DNA of 64,000 bases from Neptunomonas japonica JAMM 1380 (GCF_016592555.1 NZ_AP014546.1:682001-746000); one strand, 5' to 3'; counted from the stretch's first letter, positions 44,271 through 54,380 are shown. The notes: a model not told the origin generated them from the letters alone. Program-made: numbers and translations.

Positions 44271-45734
44271 ATGACAATGCAGTTAAAAGATCCTAGCTTG
44301 TTAAAAACACAGGCGTATATAAATGGCCAATGGGTCGATGGTACCGACGGTGAAACGTTTGCAGTGACTAACCCCGCAACGGGTGAACATTTGGCAGATG
44401 TTGCTAGTGTTGGTGCAGATGAGACGCGACGTGCAATCTTGGCAGCACAAGAAGCCATGATTAGCTGGAGAGCTTTGCCCGCAAAAACGCGTTCAGAGTT
44501 ATTGGAGCGCTGGTTTTCTCTGATCATTGATAATCAAGAAGACTTGGCTGTATTGATGACGGCTGAGCAAGGCAAGACTTTGTTTGAATCTCGCGGTGAG
44601 GTGGCTTACGGCGCTTCATTTATTAAATGGTTTGCCGAAGAAGGTAAGCGTGTTTATGGCGATATAATCCCTACTCCTGGAGACCGTCGTGGTGTTGTTG
44701 TTAAGCAGCCGGTAGGTGTTGTGGCTGCTATTACGCCATGGAATTTTCCTAACGCGATGATCACACGAAAAGTGGCCCCTGCGCTTGCTGTAGGGTGTTC
44801 CATGGTACTTAAACCGGCGGCAGAGACACCATTGTCTGCGTTGGCATTGGTTGAATTGGCTCACCGTGCTGGATTACCAGCAGGCCTGTTTAGTGTCCTT
44901 CCTGGTATGGATGCAAAAGCGATTGGTGCAGAGATGACCTCTAATCCTATCGTGAAAAAAGTCACTTTTACGGGCTCAACACCCGTTGGCAAGCTATTAA
45001 TGAAGCAGTGTGCTGATACAGTTAAGCGCACCTCTATGGAGTTGGGCGGTAATGCACCCGTCATTATTTTTGATGATGCTGACTTAGATGCTGCCGTTGC
45101 TGGCGTAATAGTTGCTAAATATCGTAACTCAGGCCAAACCTGTATCTGTGCAAATCGTATTCTTGTACAGGATGGTATCTATGATGCATTTGTTGAGAGA
45201 TTTGCAGAAGCGGTAAAAGGCTTTCGTGTTGGTAATGGTATGGATAATGACTCCACTCATGGTCCGGTTATTACTGAAAAAGCCGCTGCTGAAATTCACG
45301 CTAAGGTTCAAAGTGCTGTGTCTGAAGGTGCTCATGTTGTCTTGGGCGGTAAGCCCGGTGCGTTAGGTGGCTGTTTTTATGAACCGACAATTTTGACCAA
45401 TGTTACCAACAAGATGCGTGTGTTCCGTGAAGAGATCTTTGGCCCTGTTGCGCCTGTATTCAAGTTCTCGAGCGAAGAAGAAGCAATCGCAATGGCAAAT
45501 GATACTGAGTTTGGCCTAGCTGCTTACCTCTATACAGAAAACTTAGGCCGTATATGGCGCGTATCAGAAGGTGTGGATTACGGCATGGTTGGCGTGAATG
45601 AAACAGCTATCAGCTCTGAAGTTATTCCTTTTGGTGGGATGAAAGAGTCCGGTCAAGGGCGTGAAGGTTCAAAGTACGGTCTAGATGATTATCTAGAAAC
45701 CAAATATATCTGTATGGGCGGTCTTAACCGTTAA
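44271..45734 (+). CDS. gabD: succinate-semialdehyde dehydrogenase (NADP+)
   Basis: Oxidises succinate semialdehyde from GABA to succinate. 487 residues from the ATG at 44271, with GGAG eight bases before; the GTG at 44265 is less likely. It follows GabD closely: SLLKTQAYINGQWVD, VVAAITPWNFPNAMITRKVAPALAVG, TSMELGGNAPVIIFDDADLD, catalytic Cys in NSGQTCICANRILVQ, and a tail EVIPFGGMKESGQGREGSKYG. The aminotransferase gene follows after about 90 bp. Together they complete GABA breakdown to the TCA cycle. Confidence 0.95.
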   Translation: MTMQLKDPSLLKTQAYINGQWVDGTDGETFAVTNPATGEHLADVASVGADETRRAILAAQEAMISWRALPAKTRSELLERWFSLIIDNQEDLAVLMTAEQGKTLFESRGEVAYGASFIKWFAEEGKRVYGDIIPTPGDRRGVVVKQPVGVVAAITPWNFPNAMITRKVAPALAVGCSMVLKPAAETPLSALALVELAHRAGLPAGLFSVLPGMDAKAIGAEMTSNPIVKKVTFTGSTPVGKLLMKQCADTVKRTSMELGGNAPVIIFDDADLDAAVAGVIVAKYRNSGQTCICANRILVQDGIYDAFVERFAEAVKGFRVGNGMDNDSTHGPVITEKAAAEIHAKVQSAVSEGAHVVLGGKPGALGGCFYEPTILTNVTNKMRVFREEIFGPVAPVFKFSSEEEAIAMANDTEFGLAAYLYTENLGRIWRVSEGVDYGMVGVNETAISSEVIPFGGMKESGQGREGSKYGLDDYLETKYICMGGLNR

Positions 45735-45826
45735 TATTTAGACGTTATCAATGGTGCCTATCTGCTCCCTAATTAGACATATTTAGAAGCATATAGGTGT
45801 CTTGAGTGTTCTCGAGGAAAGAGAGT

Positions 45827-47179
45827 ATGAGCAGTATTATATACCCAACAACCAACTTTAAAGCGACCCGTACCCTGACTATCGAACGAGGGGAAGGTGC
45901 ATATGTGTATGACAGTGAAGGTAATCAATACCTTGAAGCACTGGCAGGTCTTTGGTGTACATCGTTGGGTTATAACAATCGTGAGCTAGTCGATACAGCA
46001 AGCGAACAGATGAGTAAGTTATCATTCTCCCATATGTTTGGTGGTAAGACACACCAGGTCGGTATGGATTTGGGAGTTAAGCTCTCTGAAATGGTTCCAG
46101 TAGAGAATGCTAAAGTTTTTTTTGGTAGTTCTGGAAGTGATGCAAACGATACGCATATAAAACTGCTGCGTTATTATTTTAATGCCATTGGCAAACCTGA
46201 AAAATACAAAATTATCGCACGCGAGCGCTCTTATCATGGTGTTACAGTGGCAGCCGCATCATTAACAGGTTTACCGCCAAACCATACGCATTTTGATTTG
46301 CCGTTTGGTGCTTTGGGTGTGTTGAGAACGGATGCGCCACACTACTTCCGTGGCGCTCTGGCGGGTGAGAGTGAATCACAGTTTGTTGATCGAATCACCA
46401 ATAACCTAGAACAGCTCATTCTTAAAGAAGGGCCAGACACTATTGCTGCATTCATTGCTGAGCCGATCACAGGGGCTAGTGGTGTCATCGTACCGCCTGA
46501 GGGCTATTACGAAAAAGTACAAGCGATATTAAATAAGTACGGTATTCTTTTTTGGGCCGATGAAGTGATCACAGGCTTCGGGCGTACAGGAAATGACTTT
46601 GGCTGTACAACCATGGGTATTGAGAAGCCTGCGATGATGACATTTGCTAAGCAGCTATCTTCTGCGTATATGCCGATTAGTGCATCAGTAATACGTGGTG
46701 ATATGTACGATGCCATGGTAGATCAAAGTTCTTCTGTTGGTGTTTTTGGTCATGGGTATACGTATTCGGGCCATCCTGTTGCTTGTGCGGTCGCATTGAA
46801 AACGCTAGAAATTTATGAGCGAGATAACATGTTCGCTCGTGCCGCTGTCCTGGGTGAGTATATGCAGAAACGTTTAGGTGAGTTTCTTGAGCATCCCCTG
46901 GTAGGGGAGATTCGTGGGAAAGGCATGATTGCCGCTGTTGAGATGGTTGCTAATAAGCAAACAGGTGAAGCATTTAATGGGGGAGCCGTCGGTGCTTTTG
47001 CACAACAAGCTTGCCAGAACCACGGCATGATAACGCGTGCTGTTGCAGGTTCGTCCTTAGCGTTTTGCCCACCACTGATTGTTACCGAAGCGCAGATTGA
47101 TGAAATGATTGAGAAATTCAGTAAAGCACTGGATGACACTTACAAATTTGTTAAGCAAGAGGGTCTATTAACAAGTTAG
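45827..47179 (+). CDS. class III aminotransferase downstream of gabD
   Basis: 450 residues from the ATG at 45827, preceded by GAGGAAAGAG; the GTG at 45806 lacks a site. It belongs to the omega-transaminase branch near SpuC (GEGAYVYDSEGNQYLEALAG, LWCTSLGYNNREL, GSSGSDANDT, SYHGVTVAAASLTG, DEVITGFGRTG, PLP Lys in FAKQLSSAYMP, HGYTYSGHPVACAVA). It is not a classical GabT. Its position after gabD suggests that it deaminates GABA or a diamine with pyruvate as acceptor. The substrate is not proven. Confidence 0.87.
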   Translation: MSSIIYPTTNFKATRTLTIERGEGAYVYDSEGNQYLEALAGLWCTSLGYNNRELVDTASEQMSKLSFSHMFGGKTHQVGMDLGVKLSEMVPVENAKVFFGSSGSDANDTHIKLLRYYFNAIGKPEKYKIIARERSYHGVTVAAASLTGLPPNHTHFDLPFGALGVLRTDAPHYFRGALAGESESQFVDRITNNLEQLILKEGPDTIAAFIAEPITGASGVIVPPEGYYEKVQAILNKYGILFWADEVITGFGRTGNDFGCTTMGIEKPAMMTFAKQLSSAYMPISASVIRGDMYDAMVDQSSSVGVFGHGYTYSGHPVACAVALKTLEIYERDNMFARAAVLGEYMQKRLGEFLEHPLVGEIRGKGMIAAVEMVANKQTGEAFNGGAVGAFAQQACQNHGMITRAVAGSSLAFCPPLIVTEAQIDEMIEKFSKALDDTYKFVKQEGLLTS

Positions 47180-47509
47180 TAAGCTAGCGGTAATTGTGTT
47201 TCCGGGTCTGACCATTAAGGTCATTTTGTGGGGAGGATAATATCCTCCCTTTTTTTATCAAAACTTACCCTACCTATCTTTAAGCGATCTTGTCGTTTAG
47301 TTTCTTGCTACTTACTGTTTCCTCATACGACTATCGTAAAACTCAGTCATTGTGTAATTAATGGCTGCAACGTCTATCTATTATTGATACTTTTCTTCTA
47401 TGTGATTTAGAGCATGCTTCTTACGAAGCTGTATGGGTAAGTTATTATCAATAGAATGCTTACAGTCTTGTGTTTTTTAATTGAATTTTGAGTGTTTTTA
47501 GGGAGCCTA
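47180..47509. other. intergenic region with a terminator only
   Basis: 330 bases between the aminotransferase and pncC. Apart from the terminator at 47231-47257 I see no coding frame or RNA gene. Confidence 0.6.
47231..47257 (+). terminator. terminator after the gabD/aminotransferase unit
   Basis: GGGAGGATA / TATCCTCCC with an almost nil loop, followed by seven T. Confidence 0.92.
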
Positions 47510-47980
47510 ATGTCAAATTTAGCAGAAGAGGCAGGGATAGCACTCAAGTCACATGCCGCAGTGTTAGCTACTGCTGAATCTTGTACAGGCGGTGGCATTG
47601 CACAAGCAGTTACAGCGGTGGCGGGAAGTTCTGAGTGGTTTGGTTGTGGTTATGTGACCTACTCTAACGAAGCGAAGCAGCAAATGTTGGGTGTTAACCC
47701 AGATGTTATTGAGGCACATGGCGCAGTGAGCGAGGCGGTCGTTAGGCAAATGGCAGAAGGTGCGTTGTCTCAAAGTGGTGCTGATATTGCCGTTGCCGTG
47801 AGTGGAGTGGCAGGTCCTGGAGGTGGAACAAAAGATAAGCCTGTTGGTACTGTATGGCTTGCATGGGCTATACGGGGGGAGGCTACAGTGGCTATCGGTA
47901 ATCTGTTCTTAGGGGATCGTGAGCAGGTGCGAAATCAAAGTATTGAAAAGGCATTAGAAGGTATTATTAGCTTACTTTAA
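47510..47980 (+). CDS. pncC: nicotinamide-nucleotide amidase (CinA C-terminal domain protein)
   Basis: A 156-residue stand-alone CinA C-terminal domain, hydrolysing NMN to nicotinate mononucleotide in NAD recycling. Seen: [19 protein letters not shown] with the conserved Ser, [16 protein letters not shown], and [23 protein letters not shown]. The ATG at 47510 has AGGGAG six bases upstream and is preferred to the GTG at 47492. Adjacent to recA, as in most gammaproteobacteria. Confidence 0.93.
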   Translation: MSNLAEEAGIALKSHAAVLATAESCTGGGIAQAVTAVAGSSEWFGCGYVTYSNEAKQQMLGVNPDVIEAHGAVSEAVVRQMAEGALSQSGADIAVAVSGVAGPGGGTKDKPVGTVWLAWAIRGEATVAIGNLFLGDREQVRNQSIEKALEGIISLL

Positions 47981-48025
47981 GAAATAAATTAAGATGCTTG
48001 CAATTAAATAGCGATATCGTAATAA

Positions 48026-48045
48026 TACTGTCCATACATACAGTA
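48026..48045. promoter_or_regulatory. LexA (SOS) box of recA
   Basis: TACTGTCCATACATACAGTA matches the LexA consensus CTGT-N8-ACAG within a 20-bp palindrome, 30 bp before the recA ATG. Confidence 0.95.
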
Positions 48046-48074
48046 TTATTGTCAGGCAGTCTAAAGGGTTGAAT

Positions 48075-49112
48075 ATGGACGATAACAGAAAAAAAGCGCT
48101 TGATGCCGCTTTATCACAGATTGAACGTCAATTCGGTAAAGGCGCTGTTATGCGCATGGGAGATCAGCCGCGTGAGGCTATTCCTTCCGTTTCAACTGGT
48201 TCATTAGGTTTGGATGTCGCGCTGGGTATTGGTGGTCTTCCTTATGGTCGTGTCGTAGAAATCTATGGGCCTGAGTCTTCTGGTAAAACGACCCTTACAT
48301 TGCAAGTTGTTGCTGAAGCACAAAAGCAGGGTAAAACCTGTGCATTTGTGGATGCTGAGCATGCACTAGATCCTAACTATGCTGAAAAACTCGGGGTTAA
48401 TGTTGACGAGTTGCTTGTGTCTCAGCCGGATACAGGAGAGCAAGCGCTAGAAATTTGTGACATGTTGGTTCGATCAAATGCTGTTGATGTGATTATTGTT
48501 GACTCGGTAGCTGCGCTAACACCTAAAGCTGAGATTGAAGGCGAGATGGGTGATTCGCATATGGGCTTACAGGCGCGTTTGATGTCTCAAGCACTGCGCA
48601 AAATGACAGGTCATGTAAAAAGCTCAAACTGCCTGCTGATTTTCATTAACCAGATTCGTATGAAAATTGGTGTAATGTTTGGTTCGCCAGAGACAACAAC
48701 AGGTGGTAATGCATTAAAGTTTTATGCTTCTGTTCGTTTGGATATTCGTCGTATTGGTGCTGTTAAGCAGGGCGATGAAATTATCGGTAACGAAACGCGT
48801 GTTAAAGTTGTTAAGAATAAGGTATCTCCTCCCTTTAAGCAGACGGAGTTTCAGATTTTATACGGTCAAGGTATTTACCGTATGGGCGAGATTATTGATC
48901 TAGGCGTACAGAACGGTTTTGTCGATAAGGCAGGGGCTTGGTATGCTTACAATGGGGATAAAATTGGTCAAGGTAAAGCCAATGCTGCTAAGTATTTAAC
49001 TGAGCATCCAGAGGCTGCACAAGCGATAGAGAGTGCTTTGCGCGACAAGTTGCTGACGTCACAGGTTCCTGATAAAGAAGAAAAAGCAGATGCTGAGCAG
49101 TTGGATCTGTAA
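48075..49112 (+). CDS. recA: recombinase RecA
   Basis: 345 residues from the ATG at 48075, with AAAGGG upstream; the TTG at 48069 would add two residues only. Cytoplasmic DNA strand-exchange protein and co-protease for LexA. Walker A GPESSGKT (65-72), Walker [19 protein letters not shown] loop segments [20 protein letters not shown] and [20 protein letters not shown]. The acidic C-terminus ends [11 protein letters not shown]. An SOS box lies in the promoter, a terminator follows, and recX comes next. Confidence 0.98.
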   Translation: MDDNRKKALDAALSQIERQFGKGAVMRMGDQPREAIPSVSTGSLGLDVALGIGGLPYGRVVEIYGPESSGKTTLTLQVVAEAQKQGKTCAFVDAEHALDPNYAEKLGVNVDELLVSQPDTGEQALEICDMLVRSNAVDVIIVDSVAALTPKAEIEGEMGDSHMGLQARLMSQALRKMTGHVKSSNCLLIFINQIRMKIGVMFGSPETTTGGNALKFYASVRLDIRRIGAVKQGDEIIGNETRVKVVKNKVSPPFKQTEFQILYGQGIYRMGEIIDLGVQNGFVDKAGAWYAYNGDKIGQGKANAAKYLTEHPEAAQAIESALRDKLLTSQVPDKEEKADAEQLDL

Positions 49113-49144
49113 ACCTTATTTAGAGTAAGGTTGTTATCATAATT

Positions 49145-49170
49145 AAAGGCCGTTTTTACGGCCTTTTTTA
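49145..49170 (+). terminator. terminator between recA and recX
   Basis: AAAGGCCGT / ACGGCCTTT with a four-base T loop and a T6 tail. Partial readthrough would give low recX expression, as in E. coli. Confidence 0.9.
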
Positions 49171-49200
49171 TTGCCTAAAAATCATATAGGCGGAGCAAAT

Positions 49201-49659
49201 ATGGAAGCCGAAGCTGAAATCAGGTGTGCTGTTATTGCTTTATTGGCACGACGCGAATATAGCCGTGCTGAAATTGAGCAAAAATATCGGAACAAATATG
49301 ATGAGGAGCTATTGTCACGTGTTCTAGATAAGTGTCAGGAAAGTGGTTATCAAAGTGATCAGCGTTTTGCTGAGATGTTAGTGAGAAGTAAAACAGGTCA
49401 AGGTTATGGTTTGTTGCGGATACTGCAAGAGGGTAAGCGTAAAGGCTTAAATGAAAACTTATTAAAAGACTGTATTCAAGAGCAGCAACCTGACTGGTTT
49501 GAATTGGCGGCTTCGTTATGCCAGCGAAAGTTTAAGGAAAAAACGGACAAACAAGACAGGAAGCTTTATGAGAAGCGCGTGCGCTTTTTACTCAGTCGTG
49601 GTTTCTCTTATGAGCAAGTTAAATATGCTCTTGAATTGGCTAATAACGAAATGGAATAG
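49201..49659 (+). CDS. recX: RecA modulator RecX
   Basis: A 152-residue, all-helical inhibitor of RecA filaments, the usual length. The ATG at 49201 has GCGGAG five bases upstream. RecX repeats are seen as IALLARREYSRAEIEQKY, VLDKCQESGYQSDQRFAEMLVRSK and VRFLLSRGFSYEQVKYALE. Expressed from the recA promoter by readthrough of the terminator. Confidence 0.95.
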   Translation: MEAEAEIRCAVIALLARREYSRAEIEQKYRNKYDEELLSRVLDKCQESGYQSDQRFAEMLVRSKTGQGYGLLRILQEGKRKGLNENLLKDCIQEQQPDWFELAASLCQRKFKEKTDKQDRKLYEKRVRFLLSRGFSYEQVKYALELANNEME

Positions 49660-49821
49660 ACTAATTGCTGTTTTATATCTCATCATCTATTGACAAAAAG
49701 ATTCGAACAAATTCCGGCTGCGATATATACTTGTTCGCCATTTTACGTGTGATTTGCATTAAATAGCTCGTTAAAAGGGCTTTTTTTAGGTGTGTAACCA
49801 GCAGCGGAACGATTCATCCAT

Positions 49822-52422
49822 ATGAAATACATGACAAGTGCCGAAATTCGCCAGGCTTTCCTGGATTATTACAATAAACAGGGACATGAAATAGTGGCGT
49901 CAAGCTCACTGATTCCTGCGAATGACCCAACTTTGCTGTTTACCAATGCCGGTATGGTGCAGTTTAAAGACGTATTCCTTGGTGATGATAAGCGTGCTTA
50001 TAGTCGCGCTACAACATCTCAGCGTTGTGTGCGGGCCGGTGGTAAGCACAATGATCTTGAAAATGTTGGCTACACAGCTCGTCACCATACATTTTTTGAA
50101 ATGCTTGGTAATTTTAGCTTCGGTGATTATTTTAAACCTGAAGCTATTCGCTTTGCTTGGGTTTTCCTTACAGAAGTGATGGGTCTGCCTAAAGAAAAGC
50201 TTTGGATCACGGTACATCACTCAGACGCTGAAGCTGAGCGTATTTGGAAAGAAGAAATTGGTGTAGATCCAGAGCGTTTTTCGCAGCTAGATGAAGATAA
50301 TTTTTGGGCAATGGGTGATACCGGCCCGTGCGGTCCTTGTACTGAGATTTTCTTTGACCATGGTGAAGAGATTTTTGGTGGCCCTCCAGGAAGCCCTGAC
50401 GAAGACGGTGACCGCTACATCGAGATTTGGAATGTAGTATTCATGCAGTACAACCGCACAGCTGATGGTGAAATGACGCCATTACCACGCCCATCTGTTG
50501 ATACAGGTATGGGGCTGGAGCGTATTGCTGCTGTCATGCAGGGTGTGCATAGCAACTATGAAATTGATCTGTTTCAAAACCTGTTAAAAGCAGCGGCAAA
50601 AGCAGTAAAAACAGATGATCTAGACAGTAAGTCATTACGTGTTATTGCAGATCATATTCGTTCGTGTTCATTTTTGATTACCGATGGTATTACACCTTCA
50701 AATGAAGGGCGTGGCTATGTATTGCGCCGTATCATTCGTCGTGCGATTCGCCACGGTAACAAGTTGGGTATGAAAGGACCTTTCTTCAATTCATTGGTAG
50801 CGTCTTTAGCAAAAGAGATGGGTGAGGCTTACCCTGAGTTGATTAAAATGCAGTCTCAGATTGAGCGTGTTCTTCTGAAGGAAGAGCAGCAATTTGCTAA
50901 AACGTTAGATAATGGTATGCGTTTATTAACGCAAGCTATTAATGATCTTGAAGGATCGATTCTATCCGGTGAAACTGTCTTTAAGTTATATGATACTTAC
51001 GGTTTTCCCGCAGATTTGACCGCTGATGTTGCCCGTGAGCATGACTTAACGTTAGATATGGAAGGCTTTGAGTTGGCTATGGAGCAGCAGCGCCAGCGCG
51101 CACGTGCTTCGGGCGGATTTGCTGTTGATTACAATGACAAGCTTGAGCTAAGCGGTGAAACTGAATTTGTTGGCTATGAGAGCTTAGAAGGTAGCTCTAA
51201 TGTTGTTGCTATCTTTGTTGATGGTGAAGCGGTTAAGCAGTTAACAGCAGGGCAGTCTGGCATTGTTGTGTTGGATCATACACCGTTCTATGCTGAGTCT
51301 GGCGGGCAGGCAGGTGATCAGGGGCAGTTGAGCTGGGATCAAGGGCAATTTAGCGTTACTGACTGTACTAAAGAAGCTAAGAGCCATTTACATATAGGTG
51401 AATTAGCAGAAGGTGTTTTGTCTGTCGGCGATAAGGTCTTTGCACATGTCGATGAGGCCGCTCGATTGGCGACGGCTAACAACCATTCGGCTACACATCT
51501 GTTACATGAAGCATTACGCAGAGTCCTTGGTGAGCATGTGCAGCAAAAAGGCTCGTTAGTGAACCCTGAAAGATTGCGTTTTGACTTTGCTCATTTTGAG
51601 GCCCTCACTTCAGATGAAGTGACGCAAGTAGAGGCTATGGTTAATAGTCAAATCCGTGCAAACTCTGATGTCAAAACGGATGTTATGGCGATAGAAGATG
51701 CTAGGCAAACGGGTGCTCAAGCGTTGTTTGGTGAAAAGTACGATGATCAAGTACGGGTACTAACGCTTGGAGAGGGTTTCTCTGTTGAGTTGTGTGGTGG
51801 TACTCATGCAAAACGTACCGGTGATCTTGGTTTCTTGCACATAGTGTCAGAAGGTGGCATTGCAGCGGGAGTACGCCGTATTGAAGCAGTGACTGGCCAG
51901 GCTGCGTTGGAGTATGTAGCAGCTAATACTTATCACTTGAATGAAATATCGGCGCTGGTCAAAGGCTCTCGTGAGACCGTTGTTGAGAAAGTTCAGGGTC
52001 TGTCTGATCGTAATCGGCAACTAGAAAAAGAGTTAGATCGTTTGAAAATGATGCTTGCTTCGGCGAAAAGTGGAGATCTTGTCTCTAATGCCGTAGAAGT
52101 GAATGGTATTAAATTGCTGGTTGAGAACCTTGATGGTGCCGACCCTAAAGCACTACGCGATACCATTGATCAACTGAAAAATAAGTTAGGGTCAGCAGTG
52201 GTTGTGCTGGCTACAGAGAGTGAAGGGAAGGTGAGTTTGGCGGCAGGTGTGACTAAGGACCTGACAAGTCGTGTTAAAGCGGGTGATTTAGTACGTGAAC
52301 TGACAGCTAAATTAGGCGGTAAAGGCGGCGGTCGTCCAGACTTTGCACAAGGTGGAGGGGTGGATTGTGCTGCATTACCTGCAGTGCTTGAGAGTGTTAA
52401 AACCTTGATCGCCGATCGATAG
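49822..52422 (+). CDS. alaS: alanyl-tRNA synthetase
   Basis: 866 residues: N-terminal class II catalytic domain (motif 2 region [28 protein letters not shown]), tRNA recognition, and an editing domain with the Zn-binding HxxxH ([13 protein letters not shown]) and CxxxH ([13 protein letters not shown]). The C-terminal oligomerisation/C-Ala domain includes [15 protein letters not shown]. The start is taken as ATG 49822, but ATG 49831 is close behind and the ribosome-binding site is weak for both. lysC and csrA follow, a conserved gammaproteobacterial order. Confidence 0.98.
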   Translation: MKYMTSAEIRQAFLDYYNKQGHEIVASSSLIPANDPTLLFTNAGMVQFKDVFLGDDKRAYSRATTSQRCVRAGGKHNDLENVGYTARHHTFFEMLGNFSFGDYFKPEAIRFAWVFLTEVMGLPKEKLWITVHHSDAEAERIWKEEIGVDPERFSQLDEDNFWAMGDTGPCGPCTEIFFDHGEEIFGGPPGSPDEDGDRYIEIWNVVFMQYNRTADGEMTPLPRPSVDTGMGLERIAAVMQGVHSNYEIDLFQNLLKAAAKAVKTDDLDSKSLRVIADHIRSCSFLITDGITPSNEGRGYVLRRIIRRAIRHGNKLGMKGPFFNSLVASLAKEMGEAYPELIKMQSQIERVLLKEEQQFAKTLDNGMRLLTQAINDLEGSILSGETVFKLYDTYGFPADLTADVAREHDLTLDMEGFELAMEQQRQRARASGGFAVDYNDKLELSGETEFVGYESLEGSSNVVAIFVDGEAVKQLTAGQSGIVVLDHTPFYAESGGQAGDQGQLSWDQGQFSVTDCTKEAKSHLHIGELAEGVLSVGDKVFAHVDEAARLATANNHSATHLLHEALRRVLGEHVQQKGSLVNPERLRFDFAHFEALTSDEVTQVEAMVNSQIRANSDVKTDVMAIEDARQTGAQALFGEKYDDQVRVLTLGEGFSVELCGGTHAKRTGDLGFLHIVSEGGIAAGVRRIEAVTGQAALEYVAANTYHLNEISALVKGSRETVVEKVQGLSDRNRQLEKELDRLKMMLASAKSGDLVSNAVEVNGIKLLVENLDGADPKALRDTIDQLKNKLGSAVVVLATESEGKVSLAAGVTKDLTSRVKAGDLVRELTAKLGGKGGGRPDFAQGGGVDCAALPAVLESVKTLIADR

Positions 52423-52464
52423 CATGGGTAAACGACATAAATAGCTGATGGAGACTGATAGGCA

Positions 52465-53700
52465 ATGGCTCTATTTGTACAGAAATATGGTGGGACTTCG
52501 GTTGGTTCTGTTGAACGAATCGAAGCGGTTGCAGATAAGCTGCAGCGCTTTCGTGAGCAAGGGCATGATTTAGTAGTAGCTGTATCAGCAATGAGCGGTG
52601 AGACAAATCGATTGGTAGGTTTGGCTAGCAGTATTCAAGACGCACCAAGCCTGCGAGAGATGGATGTGCTCTTGTCTACCGGTGAGCAGGTAACGATTGC
52701 GTTGCTGTGCATGGCGTTGGAAAAACGTGGTATAGCTGCACGCTCTTATACGGGTAGTCAGGTTCGTATTCTTACGGATAGCTCGCATACCAAAGCACGT
52801 ATTCAAGATATAGACGTTGAGCGAATTCAAGCGGATATAGCGGCAGGGTGTGTCGTAGTTGTTGCTGGGTTTCAAGGAGCAGATGCTCAAGGCAATATAA
52901 CAACGTTAGGCCGTGGCGGTTCTGATACTACGGGTGTGGCTTTAGCTGCCGCCTTAAAGGCTGATGAGTGCCAAATATATACGGATGTAGATGGTGTTTA
53001 TACAACAGATCCGAGGGTTGTTGAGGGCGCCCAGCGTCTTGAAAAAATAACCTTTGAAGAAATGCTAGAGATGGCAAGTCTTGGATCTAAAATATTACAA
53101 ATTCGTTCGGTCGAATTTGCCGGTAAGTACAAAGTACCTTTGCGTGTGCTGTCTAGTTTTGAAGATGGACCGGGTACTCTGATTACTATAGAGGAAGATG
53201 ATACAGTGGAAAAGCCAGTTATTTCAGGAATTGCATTCAACCGTGACGAAGCAAAACTTACTGTATTAGGTGTGCCTGATATACCGGGTGTGGCTTCAAA
53301 GATATTAGGGCCGATCAGTCGTGCTAATATCGAAGTTGATATGATTGTTCAGAATATCGCAGCAGATCAGACCACAGACTTTACTTTTACTGTACATCGT
53401 AATGATTACAGTAAAGCTGAAGAGATACTTCGCCAAGTCGCTAGTGATCTTTCAGCAAGGGAAGTGGTGGGGAACAATAAAATCGCTAAGGTGTCTATTG
53501 TTGGTGTTGGTATGCGTTCTCATGCAGGCGTGGCAACTAAGATGTTTGATTCTTTGGCCAGTGAAAATATCAATATTCAAATGATATCTACGTCAGAAAT
53601 TAAGGTTTCTGTTGTAATCGCAGAGAAGTACCTTGAGTTAGCTGTCCGTGGATTACATTCGGCATTTGAACTGGATAAAGTCGATACTGTCAGTGAATGA
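52465..53700 (+). CDS. lysC: aspartate kinase
   Basis: A 411-residue monofunctional aspartokinase (alpha/beta type, as in pseudomonads), first step of the Lys/Thr/Met pathway. Kinase motif FVQKYGGTSVGS at the N-terminus, TTLGRGGSDTTGVALAAAL and YTDVDGVYTTDPR. Two C-terminal ACT domains (PDIPGVASKILGPI; MRSHAGVATKMFDSLA) for amino-acid feedback. 42 bp after alaS, with no lysine riboswitch room between them. An alternative internal start for a beta subunit was not evident. Confidence 0.96.
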   Translation: MALFVQKYGGTSVGSVERIEAVADKLQRFREQGHDLVVAVSAMSGETNRLVGLASSIQDAPSLREMDVLLSTGEQVTIALLCMALEKRGIAARSYTGSQVRILTDSSHTKARIQDIDVERIQADIAAGCVVVVAGFQGADAQGNITTLGRGGSDTTGVALAAALKADECQIYTDVDGVYTTDPRVVEGAQRLEKITFEEMLEMASLGSKILQIRSVEFAGKYKVPLRVLSSFEDGPGTLITIEEDDTVEKPVISGIAFNRDEAKLTVLGVPDIPGVASKILGPISRANIEVDMIVQNIAADQTTDFTFTVHRNDYSKAEEILRQVASDLSAREVVGNNKIAKVSIVGVGMRSHAGVATKMFDSLASENINIQMISTSEIKVSVVIAEKYLELAVRGLHSAFELDKVDTVSE

Positions 53701-53745
53701 CGACGCTTAATATTTAGTCTATAGTGTAGGCTCACAGTGACTAGG

Positions 53746-53767
53746 TCAGGTAATAATCATTACCTGA
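53746..53767 (+). promoter_or_regulatory. stem-loop between lysC and csrA
   Basis: TCAGGTAAT / ATTACCTGA with loop AATC, followed by CGGGTTTTG. Probable lysC terminator or csrA leader structure. Confidence 0.6.
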
Positions 53768-53785
53768 TCGGGTTTTGTGGTACTA

Positions 53786-53800
53786 AGGGACGATTGGGAG
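53786..53800 (+). promoter_or_regulatory. csrA Shine-Dalgarno region with two GGA motifs
   Basis: AGGGA (53786-53790) and GGGAG (53796-53800) lie 18 and 8 bases before the csrA ATG. CsrA binds GGA motifs, so autoregulation of translation is plausible. Confidence 0.45.
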
Positions 53801-53807
53801 ATCCGAA

Positions 53808-54008
53808 ATGCTAATTTTAACTCGCCGTGTAGGTGAAACCTTAATGGTAGGTGACGAAGTCACCGTGACTGTACTAGGTGTAAAGGGTAATCAGGTACGC
53901 ATTGGGGTTAATGCGCCTAAAGACGTAGCAGTACATCGTGAAGAGATTTACGACCGTATTCAGCGTGAAAAAGACGGTGAAACCGACAGTACTGAAACAC
54001 AAGATTAA
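53808..54008 (+). CDS. csrA: carbon storage regulator CsrA
   Basis: A 66-residue dimeric RNA-binding protein that controls translation of carbon, motility and biofilm mRNAs. The start [20 protein letters not shown] is nearly invariant; RNA-contact residues Leu4, Arg6 and the late [12 protein letters not shown] with Arg are present. The variable C-terminus is acidic. It lies between lysC and the tRNA cluster, as in E. coli and Pseudomonas. Its own leader has GGA motifs. Confidence 0.98.
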   Translation: MLILTRRVGETLMVGDEVTVTVLGVKGNQVRIGVNAPKDVAVHREEIYDRIQREKDGETDSTETQD

Positions 54009-54049
54009 ATTTTTTAGAATAAATGCTTTTCTTTTTAAAATCAGTCTTG

Positions 54050-54055
54050 TATAGT
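54050..54055 (+). promoter_or_regulatory. probable -10 of the tRNA operon
   Basis: TATAGT, 16 bases before tRNA-Ser, followed by a GC-rich discriminator. The -35 element is not clear. Confidence 0.4.
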
Positions 54056-54070
54056 ACGCCGCGTTGACCA

Positions 54071-54160
54071 GGTGAGATGGCCGAGTGGCTGAAGGCGCGC
54101 CCCTGCTAAGGGCGTATAGGGGAAACTCTATCGAGGGTTCGAATCCCTCTCTCACCGCCA
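54071..54160 (+). tRNA. tRNA-Ser(GCT)
   Basis: A 90-base class II tRNA with encoded CCA. Acceptor GGTGAGA / TCTCACC; anticodon loop CTGCTAA gives anticodon GCT (reads AGC/AGU). Long variable arm and GGTTCGAATCC T loop. Confidence 0.96.
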
Positions 54161-54163
54161 TTT

Positions 54164-54240
54164 GCGCCCGTAGCTCAGCTGGATAGAGTACTTGGCTACG
54201 AACCAGGCGGTCGCACGTTCGAATCGTGCCGGGCGCACCA
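54164..54240 (+). tRNA. tRNA-Arg(ACG), copy 1
   Basis: 77 bases with encoded CCA. Acceptor GCGCCCG / CGGGCGC, anticodon loop CTACGAA (ACG, wobble A probably deaminated to inosine), T arm GCACGTTCGAATCGTGC. Three bases after tRNA-Ser. Confidence 0.96.
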
Positions 54241-54303
54241 GTCAACAGTGTGAATCGATTTAACAATCGATAGTGTAAAAGTTATACCTAGTAAGTGTTA
54301 AGC

Positions 54304-54380
54304 GCGCCCGTAGCTCAGCTGGATAGAGTACTTGGCTACGAACCAGGCGGTCGCACGTTCGAATCGTGCCGGGCGCACCA
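54304..54380 (+). tRNA. tRNA-Arg(ACG), copy 2
   Basis: Identical in all 77 bases to copy 1, 63 bases downstream. Part of the same probable transcript. Confidence 0.96.

Noticed and set aside
49690..49740. TTGACA followed by TATACT as the alaS promoter
   Set aside because: The two hexamers are about 30 bp apart, too far for a sigma-70 promoter.
52423..52464. Lysine riboswitch before lysC
   Set aside because: Only 42 bp separate alaS and lysC, far too short for the L-box element.
53874..54266. 130-codon leftward frame across csrA and the tRNA genes
   Set aside because: It is antisense to csrA and two tRNAs; its translation (TGAPGTIRTCDRLVRSQVLY) is the well-known spurious protein read from the complement of tRNA genes.
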